From Methylotenera_A sp031399315 (GTDB taxonomy: Bacteria; Pseudomonadota; Gammaproteobacteria; Burkholderiales; Methylophilaceae), in the NCBI GenBank assembly GCA_031399315.1, contig JANNOS010000038.1:1-20153 (forward strand): DNA of 20,153 bases. Direction: 5' to 3'. Positions 8,904-14,555 of the stretch are shown here, piece after piece (position 1 is the first letter of the stretch; the number at the start of each line of letters is the position of its first letter). The position numbers and the translations under genes are program-made. The notes below the pieces were generated by a model. It was not told where the DNA came from. It saw only the letters and a list, made by a program, of their open reading frames with translations, and ran no database searches.

Positions 8904-9069
8904 AAAACTGAATTTTGAACGCATTGCGGCGTTGCAGGCTGCTATAAAAGGGCAGACTCGAAATCCTCATGTACTTCATATTTCAAGCATATGTACATTA
9001 GGTTTCTGCGTGCCGTGCGCCTTGCATTGCATTTCAGAATTCAATTTTTCAAGGTTTTTAAATGAATAA
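8896..9069 (+). CDS. Possible 57-residue cysteine-containing small ORF bridging murB and ddl
   Basis: I do not recognise this ORF. It occupies the whole murB-ddl gap. Its ATG overlaps the murB stop (ATGCATAA, 8896-8903) and its TAA overlaps the ddl start (ATGAATAA, 9062-9069), an 8-nt overlap at each end. The first 20 residues are polar and basic (MHKKLNFERIAALQAAIKG...). A central segment, ICTLGFCVPCALHC, carries four cysteines spaced C-X4-C-X2-C-X3-C. SD support is modest: GAGGT at 8875-8879 is too far and GGTGAG at 8889-8894 too close. Against it, a 57-codon open frame can arise by chance, rare codons such as AGG and ATA occur, and no family is evident. It may only keep ribosomes moving from murB to ddl. 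Confidence 0.2.
   Translation: MHKKLNFERIAALQAAIKGQTRNPHVLHISSICTLGFCVPCALHCISEFNFSRFLNE
8940..8948 (+). promoter_or_regulatory. Candidate extended -10 promoter upstream of ddl
   Basis: TGC followed by TATAAA (8943-8948) resembles an extended -10 element (TGnTATAAT). The nearest -35-like hexamer, TTGAAC at 8915-8920, is 22 nt away, too far for a standard promoter, so activity would depend on the extended -10. It lies in the largest gap of the cluster, where an internal promoter for ddl-ftsQ-ftsA-ftsZ would be plausible. E. coli has several such promoters within ddlB and ftsQ/ftsA. Predicted by eye only. Confidence 0.25.
8965..9002 (+). repeat. Imperfect inverted repeat in the murB-ddl gap
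   Basis: CCTCATGTAC (8965-8974) pairs with GTACATTAGG (8993-9002) at 9 of 10 positions. After a 3-nt bulge (TTC), ATAT at 8978-8981 can pair with ATAT at 8989-8992, leaving a 7-nt loop. No T-run follows, so it is not a typical intrinsic terminator. It could be an RNA structure in the ddl leader or a protein-binding palindrome; nothing in the sequence decides between them. Confidence 0.45.
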
Positions 9070-10012
9070 TTTTGGAAAAGTAGCGGTGTTATTTGGTGGT
9101 AAATCTGCCGAGCGTGAGGTGTCGCTAAACAGTGGCGCGGCAGTGCTGGCAGCTTTGCTACGTCAGGGTGTGGATGCAAAAGCGTTCGATCCAGCCAAGC
9201 AAGAGCTAAGCGAGTTAAAAGATTTTGATCGCGCATTCAATTCATTGCACGGCCGCTATGGCGAAGATGGCACGATTCAAGGTGCGCTGGAACTGATGGG
9301 CATTCCATACACTGGCAGCGGCGTGATGGCATCCAGCGTGGGCATGGATAAATGGCGCACCAAATTATTGTGGAAAGTTTTAAATATCAAAACGCCAGAT
9401 TTTGAGGTGGTGACTGCGCAAAGTGATTTTGAGGCGATTGAACAAAAACTCGGTTTGCCGCTATTTGTAAAACCAGCAAATGAAGGTTCGAGTATTGGCA
9501 TTACAAAAGTTAAGCAAAAAAGTGGTCTGCGAGCCGCATATCTATTGGCGTCCAAGGCAGATCCTTTAGTGATTGCGGAGAAGTTTGTAGGTGGTGGTGA
9601 GTACACCGTAGGTATATTAGAAGATAAGAAAAATGGCCTTAGTGCGCTGCCGATTGTGCGAATAGTTTCAAAAAATGAGTTCTATGATTATGAAGCTAAA
9701 TATTTGCGTGACGACACTGAGTATTTGTGCCCATGCGGCTTGAGTGCTGAGAAAGAGACGCAAATCCAGCAAGAGGCCTTACAGGCATTTCGTGCAGTTG
9801 GTTGCCACGGCTGGGGACGCGTCGATTTTTTAATGGATGAGCAAGGTAATCATTTTTTCTTAGAGGTGAATACTAGCCCGGGCATGACAGACCATAGTTT
9901 AGTGCCGATGGCAGCCAAGGCGGCAGGTATTAGTTTTGATGAGTTGGTCATAAAAATTTTAAGCATGACTTTAAAAGAAGACCATCTAGCGAAAGAAAGC
10001 CATGTGGGATAA
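9062..10012 (+). CDS. ddl: D-alanine--D-alanine ligase Ddl (DdlB-like)
   Basis: Ddl is an ATP-grasp enzyme that joins two D-alanines, supplying the dipeptide used by MurF. The 316-residue protein carries SAEREVSLNSG with the catalytic-type glutamate at 17, LHGRYGEDGTIQGALELMG, YTGSGVMASSVGMDKWRTK, FVKPANEGSSIGITKV (142-146 is GSSIG), FYDYEAKYL with the D-Ala-specific tyrosine, and FFLEVNTSPGMTDHSLVPM for Mg2+ and substrate binding. These indicate a standard D-Ala-D-Ala ligase rather than a D-Ala-D-Lac variant. ATG 9062 has AAGG at 9051-9054 and gives the family N-terminus. The gene follows an unusual 158-nt gap and overlaps ftsQ by 11 nt. Confidence 0.98.
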   Translation: MNNFGKVAVLFGGKSAEREVSLNSGAAVLAALLRQGVDAKAFDPAKQELSELKDFDRAFNSLHGRYGEDGTIQGALELMGIPYTGSGVMASSVGMDKWRTKLLWKVLNIKTPDFEVVTAQSDFEAIEQKLGLPLFVKPANEGSSIGITKVKQKSGLRAAYLLASKADPLVIAEKFVGGGEYTVGILEDKKNGLSALPIVRIVSKNEFYDYEAKYLRDDTEYLCPCGLSAEKETQIQQEALQAFRAVGCHGWGRVDFLMDEQGNHFFLEVNTSPGMTDHSLVPMAAKAAGISFDELVIKILSMTLKEDHLAKESHVG

Positions 10013-10781
10013 GCCAAGACTTTTAAACTGGATTGCAAACCTTTTGTTTGCGCTTGCAGTCGTGTTGTTTTTATACGCATTGCTATTTGTAGTAGTGCAT
10101 TTGCCGATTTTCCCCATTCGGGAAGTGAAGGTTGAAGGTCAATTAGCGCATGTGAATAGAGAGCAAATAAAGTTGATTGTGGCCAAGCACTTAAAAGGTA
10201 ATTTTTTTACTTTGAATTTAGAAAAAACCCGTGATGCATTTGAAAAATTGCCTTGGGCGCGTAATGTAAGTGTGCGTCGACGTTGGCCAGATAAACTGGA
10301 TGTGTCTATCGAAGAGCATCATGCTTTAGCACGTTGGGGCAATATTGCCCTCGTTAATACGCATGGTGAACTGTTTCAGGCAGCGACGGATGCTGAGTTG
10401 CCCGTGTTTTATGGGCCAGGTGATGGTGTCATGGAAGTGACTAAAAGTTACGGGAGTTATAGCCAAGTGCTAAATAAAGCGGATATCAAAATCGCGCAAG
10501 TAACACTGTCACAACGCCGTGCTTGGGAGATTAAAACAAATAAAGGGTTATTAATCGTTCTGGGCCGTGAGCAGATGGCGGCGCGCTTAGACAAATTTGC
10601 GCGTGCGTATAAATCAACCCTTAGCCAATTAAATGTAAAAGTGGTGTATGCGGATTTGCGCTACCCAAATGGATTTGCGGTGCGTAAGCCCACGAACATG
10701 AAAGCAGAAGTTAAAGCACTGTTGCCAGAAAAAGAAAAGCCAGCAGTGAAAACAAAACCAATGCTTCCAGTAAAAGCTTAA
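10002..10781 (+). CDS. ftsQ: Cell division protein FtsQ
   Basis: FtsQ is a bitopic inner-membrane divisome scaffold whose periplasmic part recruits FtsB and FtsL. The 259-residue product has a short cytoplasmic N-terminus, one transmembrane helix at about 14-35, a POTRA domain beginning FPIREVKVEG and ending near RRWPDKLDVSIEEHHALARWG, then the FtsQ beta domain (VNTHGELF... to YADLRYPNGFAVR). After the last conserved strand comes a tail of about 30 residues rich in lysine and proline, KPTNMKAEVKALLPEKEKP onward, which is probably disordered. The ATG lies 11 nt inside the ddl 3' end with only a weak GAAAG SD, consistent with coupling to ddl. Length is close to the E. coli protein (276). Confidence 0.96.
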   Translation: MWDKPRLLNWIANLLFALAVVLFLYALLFVVVHLPIFPIREVKVEGQLAHVNREQIKLIVAKHLKGNFFTLNLEKTRDAFEKLPWARNVSVRRRWPDKLDVSIEEHHALARWGNIALVNTHGELFQAATDAELPVFYGPGDGVMEVTKSYGSYSQVLNKADIKIAQVTLSQRRAWEIKTNKGLLIVLGREQMAARLDKFARAYKSTLSQLNVKVVYADLRYPNGFAVRKPTNMKAEVKALLPEKEKPAVKTKPMLPVKA

Positions 10782-10806
10782 GGTTTGTTCAGATTAAAAG
10801 GTAAGC

Positions 10807-10833
10807 ATGAAAAAGGGAGTTAAATATGAGTAA
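10807..10833 (+). other. Possible 8-codon leader mini-ORF overlapping the ftsA start
   Basis: ATG 10807 opens a frame encoding MKKGVKYE and stopping at TAA 10831-10833, which overlaps the ftsA start by 8 nt (ATGAGTAA, 10826-10833). It has its own SD-like AAAAGG at 10796-10801, 5 nt upstream, and it covers the ftsA SD (AAGGGAG, 10813-10819). Translation could therefore deliver terminating ribosomes to ftsA or hide the ftsA SD. It is too short for coding statistics, so this is a pattern-based suggestion. A similar arrangement precedes ftsZ. Confidence 0.25.
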
Positions 10834-12064
10834 AGTCCGTGAAGATAAAAACCTGATTGTGGGGTTAGATATCGGCACTTCAAAAATTGTGACGATAGTA
10901 GCAGAGTTGCTACCAGAGGGCACGTTGAAGGTAATCGGATTAGGGCAACATCCTTCTCGCGGCCTTAAAAAAGGTGTGGTGGTAAATATTGATTCCACTA
11001 TGCAGGCGATTCAGCGCTCGATAGAAGAAGCTGAGTTGATGGCTGATTGCAAAATAAAAACCGTATTTACAGGTATCGCAGGTAGTCACATTAAAAGTTT
11101 AAATTCGCATGGCATGGTGAAGATTAAAGACGCTGAAGTTACACAAATGGATGTTGACCGTGTGGTGGAAACTGCGCGCGCGGTAGCTTTGCCGGCAGAT
11201 CAACAGATTCTACATATCCTTACCCAAGAATTTATTATTGATGGACAGGATGATGTGCGAGAACCGCTTGGCATGAGCGGTATGAAGCTTGAAGTCAAAG
11301 TGCATATTGTGACTGGCGCAGTTGCTGCGGCACAAAATATTGTGAAGTGCATTAAACGTTGCGGACTAGAAGTGAGCGATTTAATTTTACAGCCACTTGC
11401 TTCAAGTATTGCCGTTTTAACCGAAGACGAAAAAGAGCTTGGCGTTTGTTTGGTAGATATCGGTGGTGGCACCACGGATATTGCAGTATTTAAAAACGGA
11501 TCTATACGACATACGGCCGTCATTGCGATTGCAGGCGACCAAATGACCAATGATATTGCGGTGGCTTTCCGCACACCTACACAATCGGCAGAAGACATCA
11601 AAATTAAATACGGTTGTGCATTGCGACAGTTAGCAGATCCGCGTGAAGTCGTGGAGGTGCCAGGTGTGGATGGCCGTGAAGCACGTCAATTATCCATACA
11701 AACGCTTGCAGAAGTGATTGAGCCGCGCGTGGTTGAGTTATATGAGCTAGTGCTACAAGAGTTACGCCGTAGCGGCATGGAAGAAATGATCGCTTCTGGC
11801 ATTGTGATTACGGGTGGTTCTGCGATGATGCGCGGCATGATGGAATTAGGCGAGGAAATATTCCACATGCCAGTACGCTTGGGCATGCCACGTTATGTGG
11901 GCGGGCTTTCTGAGGTGATTAGTAACCCACGCTATGCGACTGGCGTTGGCCTTATTTTAATGGGCAAACAACAGTTAGAGCGTCATTTAAGCGGGCAGAT
12001 GGAATCAACTTCAGTAGGACGGATTTTTGAGAAGATGAAGAGTTGGTTCCAAGGCAATTTTTAG
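10826..12064 (+). CDS. ftsA: Cell division protein FtsA
   Basis: FtsA is the actin-like ATPase that tethers FtsZ filaments to the inner membrane and signals to FtsW/FtsI. The 412-residue product (family about 420) shows GLDIGTSKIVTIVAE (phosphate-1 motif), the FtsA-specific 1C domain around residues 85-165 (VFTGIAGSHIKSLNSHG through LEVKVHIVTGA), LVDIGGGTTDIAVF (phosphate-2), IKYGCALR, and IVITGGSAMMRGM (adenosine-binding). The C-terminus ends in VGRIFEKMKSWFQGNF, matching the membrane-targeting amphipathic helix of the family. ATG 10826 follows AAGGGAG (10813-10819) with 6-nt spacing. The gene stands 44 nt after ftsQ and 103 nt before the preferred ftsZ start. Confidence 0.98.
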   Translation: MSKVREDKNLIVGLDIGTSKIVTIVAELLPEGTLKVIGLGQHPSRGLKKGVVVNIDSTMQAIQRSIEEAELMADCKIKTVFTGIAGSHIKSLNSHGMVKIKDAEVTQMDVDRVVETARAVALPADQQILHILTQEFIIDGQDDVREPLGMSGMKLEVKVHIVTGAVAAAQNIVKCIKRCGLEVSDLILQPLASSIAVLTEDEKELGVCLVDIGGGTTDIAVFKNGSIRHTAVIAIAGDQMTNDIAVAFRTPTQSAEDIKIKYGCALRQLADPREVVEVPGVDGREARQLSIQTLAEVIEPRVVELYELVLQELRRSGMEEMIASGIVITGGSAMMRGMMELGEEIFHMPVRLGMPRYVGGLSEVISNPRYATGVGLILMGKQQLERHLSGQMESTSVGRIFEKMKSWFQGNF

Positions 12065-12080
12065 TAGTAAAAAGTTGTGG

Positions 12081-12108
12081 TTGAAAAGTAGTAGGCATTT
12101 AGTATTAA
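12081..12108 (+). promoter_or_regulatory. Candidate sigma-70 promoter upstream of ftsZ
   Basis: TTGAAA (12081-12086) and TATTAA (12103-12108) are separated by 16 nt, a reasonable match to the sigma-70 -35 and -10 consensus. A transcript would begin near 12115, giving an ftsZ leader of about 50 nt. AGTAGTA occurs twice around the -35 (12063-12069 and 12087-12093), possibly by chance. A dedicated ftsZ promoter is common because FtsZ is needed in larger amounts than the upstream gene products. This is a visual prediction. Confidence 0.35.
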
Positions 12109-12124
12109 ACCAGGGCAGAGTGAG

Positions 12125-12175
12125 ATGAAAATCAAGCTCAAATATACAGGCAAAAAGGAGAGTAATGATGTTTGA
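12125..12175 (+). other. Possible 16-codon leader mini-ORF overlapping the ftsZ start
   Basis: ATG 12125 opens a frame encoding MKIKLKYTGKKESNDV and ending at TGA 12173-12175. It overlaps the second ftsZ ATG by 8 nt (ATGTTTGA, 12168-12175). AGGG at 12112-12115 could be its SD, with 9-nt spacing, and it runs across the ftsZ SD (AAGGAG, 12155-12160). It is lysine-rich like the ftsA mini-ORF, but AT-rich leader sequence favours lysine codons anyway. Coupling or attenuation of ftsZ translation is inference only. Confidence 0.25.
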
Positions 12176-13334
12176 AATTATGGAAAAAGATTCACAAGAA
12201 GCAGTCATTAAGGTGATTGGTGTGGGTGGTTGCGGTGGTAACGCAATTGAACACATGATTACCAAAAACTTAAACGGCGTAGAGTTTATTTGCGCCAATA
12301 CCGATATGCAAGCGCTTAAAAAGAGCAATGCAGGCACCATATTGCAAATTGGGTCTGAAATTACTAAAGGCTTAGGCGCAGGCGCAAAACCAGAAATTGG
12401 CCGTGATGCTGCTTTAGAAGATCGCGACCGTATTGCTGAAGCGATTGAGGGTGCTGATATGTTGTTTATCACCGCAGGTATGGGTGGCGGTACAGGGACT
12501 GGTGCAGGCCCCATCATTGCGGAAGTAGCTAAAGAAATGGGTATTTTAACTGTTGCTGTAGTGACTAAGCCATTTGCATTTGAAGGCAAACGTACAAAAG
12601 TGGCCACAGATGGCCTAGAAGAACTTTCACAATATGTGGATTCATTGATTGTTATCCCTAATGAAAAACTCATGGAAGTATTGGGCGAGGATGTGCCATT
12701 TTTAGAAGCTTTCCGCGCCGCGAACGATGTATTGCACAACGCTGTCTCAGGTATTGCAGAGATTATCAATTGCCCAGGTTTGGTCAACGTAGACTTTGCT
12801 GACGTTCGCACTGTCATGTCTGAAATGGGCATGGCAATGATGGGCTCTGCTGAGGCAAGTGGTCCAGAGCGTGCGCGTATCGCGGCTGAGCAAGCAGTTG
12901 CAAGCCCATTGCTGGAGGATGTCAACTTGGCTAACGCACGCGGCGTTTTAATTAACATTACAGCAAGTAGTAGCTTTAAAATGAAAGAGTACTACGATGT
13001 AATGAACACCATTAAGGAGTTTACGGCAGAAGATGCAACTGTGATTGTAGGTAATGTGATGGATGAAAGCATGGCTGACAGATTACGTGTCACTATGGTG
13101 GCAACGGGCTTAAATGGCGCAATTGCGCGTCGTCAGCAAAAACCAGAGTTACGTGTAATGACGACATTAATGACGGGTACGAGTAATCAACCAGTATTTG
13201 TCGATAGCGGTATGGAAGATGAAACGCCAGCCGTGTTTAGCCAAAACAATCGCCGTGCACAGGTTGAGGCGATGAAAATGTCGGGTGTCGAGGAGTATGA
13301 CATCCCAGCATTTTTGCGCAAGCAGGCGGATTAA
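12168..13334 (+). CDS. ftsZ: Cell division protein FtsZ
   Basis: FtsZ is the tubulin-like GTPase that polymerises into the Z ring. The 388-residue product has VIGVGGCGGNA (nucleotide-binding loop), ANTDMQAL, GLGAGAKPEIGRDAA, the tubulin signature GMGGGTGTGAG, VTKPFAFEGKR, the synergy loop NVDFADVRTVM that contacts the next subunit, and MVATGLNG. A short variable linker (about residues 340-373) leads to the conserved C-terminal peptide DIPAFLRKQAD, which binds FtsA and other partners. Two ATGs are adjacent (12165 and 12168). I prefer 12168 because AAGGAG (12155-12160) then has 7-nt instead of 4-nt spacing; 12165 would add one methionine. A promoter and mini-ORF candidate lie just upstream. Confidence 0.98.
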   Translation: MFEIMEKDSQEAVIKVIGVGGCGGNAIEHMITKNLNGVEFICANTDMQALKKSNAGTILQIGSEITKGLGAGAKPEIGRDAALEDRDRIAEAIEGADMLFITAGMGGGTGTGAGPIIAEVAKEMGILTVAVVTKPFAFEGKRTKVATDGLEELSQYVDSLIVIPNEKLMEVLGEDVPFLEAFRAANDVLHNAVSGIAEIINCPGLVNVDFADVRTVMSEMGMAMMGSAEASGPERARIAAEQAVASPLLEDVNLANARGVLINITASSSFKMKEYYDVMNTIKEFTAEDATVIVGNVMDESMADRLRVTMVATGLNGAIARRQQKPELRVMTTLMTGTSNQPVFVDSGMEDETPAVFSQNNRRAQVEAMKMSGVEEYDIPAFLRKQAD

Positions 13335-13373
13335 GCGTTAAAATAGAGGCTTAAGCAGCAATAAAGAGTTAGG

Positions 13374-13429
13374 TGTTTAAACTGAAATGTTGAAACCAAG
13401 ATTTTAAAACTAGGATGTTGAAACAACGT
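13374..13429 (+). repeat. Four imperfect 14-bp tandem units spanning the lpxC start
   Basis: Four consecutive 14-mers align without gaps: TGTTTAAACTGAAA (13374), TGTTGAAACCAAGA (13388), TTTTAAAACTAGGA (13402) and TGTTGAAACAACGT (13416), with rough consensus TGTTKAAACNARGA. The lpxC start ATG (13415-13417) sits on the junction of units 3 and 4. A second ATG at the junction of units 1 and 2 (13387) opens only MLKPRF before TAA. Unit 4 lies within the lpxC coding start. The repetition is visible in the sequence; an origin by slippage and a regulatory role are inference. Confidence 0.5.
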
Positions 13430-14353
13430 ACATTAAAAAAACAGGTGAGTGCTACAGGCGTCGGTTTGCATAATGGTGAAAAAGTCACACTGACTTTGAA
13501 ACCAGCCGCAATTGACACTGGCATCGTATTTAAGCGCGCCGATTTGCCCGGTGCGCCGACCATACAAGCACAACCTGACGCAGTGCGTGATACGCGCATG
13601 TGTTCTGCCCTAGAACACAATGGTGCGCGTGTCGCCACTGTTGAGCATTTAATGTCTGCGTTGGCTGGCTTGGGTGTCGATAATATTGTTGTCGAAGTAA
13701 CCGCTTCTGAAATACCGATTATGGATGGTAGTTCGGGCCCGTTTATTTTTCTGTTGCAACAGGCGGGTATTACTGAACAAGAAGCGCCAAAAAAGTTTAT
13801 AAAAATCAAAAAATTAGTTGAAGTTAAAGAAGCGGACAAGTGGGTGAAGTTTGAGCCTTACCACGGCTTTAAAATGGATTTCACCATTGATTTTGCCCAC
13901 CCCGTTTTTGAAAATTCAGGTCAAAATGTCAAAATAGACTTTGCGGATAATTCTTATATTAAAGAAATCAGCCGCGCGCGTACTTTTGGCTTTATGCACG
14001 AGGTGGAGTATCTGCGGGCTAATGGGTTAGCGCGTGGCGGCAGCTTAGATAACGCCATTGTGTTGGATGAGTATCGCATACTAAACACCGATGGTTTACG
14101 TTACGAAGATGAATTTGCTAAGCATAAAGTATTAGATGCCATTGGTGATTTGTATATGCTAGGTCACCCATTACTTGGGTCTTTTACTGCCTATAAATCA
14201 GGTCATGCGCTTAATAATGCGCTCTTGGTTGCACTATTGGCGGATGCAAGCGCTTGGGAATACGCCACATTTGAGCGTATTGAAGAAGCCCCAGCTGGCT
14301 TTCAAGAACAAACTGCGTTTTTTACCCCCAATTTAATGCCGCATTTTAGTTAG
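13415..14353 (+). CDS. lpxC: UDP-3-O-acyl-GlcNAc deacetylase LpxC
   Basis: LpxC is the zinc-dependent cytoplasmic deacetylase that commits precursors to lipid A, so the organism makes lipopolysaccharide. The 312-residue product (E. coli 305) has the duplicated-fold signatures SATGVGLHNGEKV, VEHLMSALAGLGVDN with Glu77 and His78, IPIMDGSSGPF, RTFGFMHEVEYL, HKVLDAIGDLYMLG with His237 and Asp241 as remaining zinc ligands, and SGHALNNALL with the conserved His264. All metal and catalytic residues are retained. The start matches the family N-terminus, but no properly spaced SD is present: only TAGG abutting the ATG, within a 14-bp tandem repeat. It follows ftsZ by 80 nt, the standard position at the end of dcw clusters. 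Confidence 0.98.
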   Translation: MLKQRTLKKQVSATGVGLHNGEKVTLTLKPAAIDTGIVFKRADLPGAPTIQAQPDAVRDTRMCSALEHNGARVATVEHLMSALAGLGVDNIVVEVTASEIPIMDGSSGPFIFLLQQAGITEQEAPKKFIKIKKLVEVKEADKWVKFEPYHGFKMDFTIDFAHPVFENSGQNVKIDFADNSYIKEISRARTFGFMHEVEYLRANGLARGGSLDNAIVLDEYRILNTDGLRYEDEFAKHKVLDAIGDLYMLGHPLLGSFTAYKSGHALNNALLVALLADASAWEYATFERIEEAPAGFQEQTAFFTPNLMPHFS

Positions 14354-14367
14354 TTAAAAGGCACACA

Positions 14368-14550
14368 ATGCTAATGATTCGTTTAATCTTGATGCTGGTC
14401 TTGATTGCGATGTTTGTGTTGCTTGGCGCCTATGTGACGACTAAAAATAAAAAATATCTCACTTATCTTCTACATGCCATTAAATATCTCGGTTGGACAT
14501 TGGCGGCTATTTTTGTGCTGTTTCTCTTGAGTCGCGTTATCCGCTGGTAG
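14368..14550 (+). CDS. Small two-helix membrane protein of unknown function
   Basis: I do not recognise this 60-residue protein. It starts at ATG 14368 after AAAAGG (14356-14361); a second in-frame ATG is at 14374. Residues about 4-24 (IRLILMLVLIAMFVLLGAYV) and about 36-56 form two strongly hydrophobic segments, joined by a basic loop (TTKNKKYLTYLLHAIKYLG) and followed by RVIRW. The pattern suggests a helical hairpin in the inner membrane, with the lysine-rich loop on the cytoplasmic side by the positive-inside rule. It is 14 nt from lpxC and 5 nt from the lytic transglycosylase gene, so it should be co-expressed with envelope genes. Good SD, clean start and tight packing favour a real gene; function is unknown. 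Confidence 0.75.
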   Translation: MLMIRLILMLVLIAMFVLLGAYVTTKNKKYLTYLLHAIKYLGWTLAAIFVLFLLSRVIRW

Positions 14551-14555
14551 CACTT

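Noticed and set aside
12011..12958. 315-codon open frame on the - strand, antisense to ftsZ and the ftsA-ftsZ gap
   Set aside because: The peptide is low-complexity (Ser/Ala/Ile/Pro-rich) with no recognisable motif and lies fully antisense to an unmistakable ftsZ; it is a codon-usage shadow.
13314..13344. Possible lpxC promoter, TTGCGC and TAAAAT
   Set aside because: Spacing is 19 nt and the -35 is poor and inside the ftsZ C-terminal codons; too weak to list as a feature.
13331..13356. TTAAGC / GCTTAA inverted repeat just after the ftsZ stop, considered as a terminator
   Set aside because: Only 6 bp, AT-rich, 12-nt loop and no following T-run; it does not look like an intrinsic terminator.
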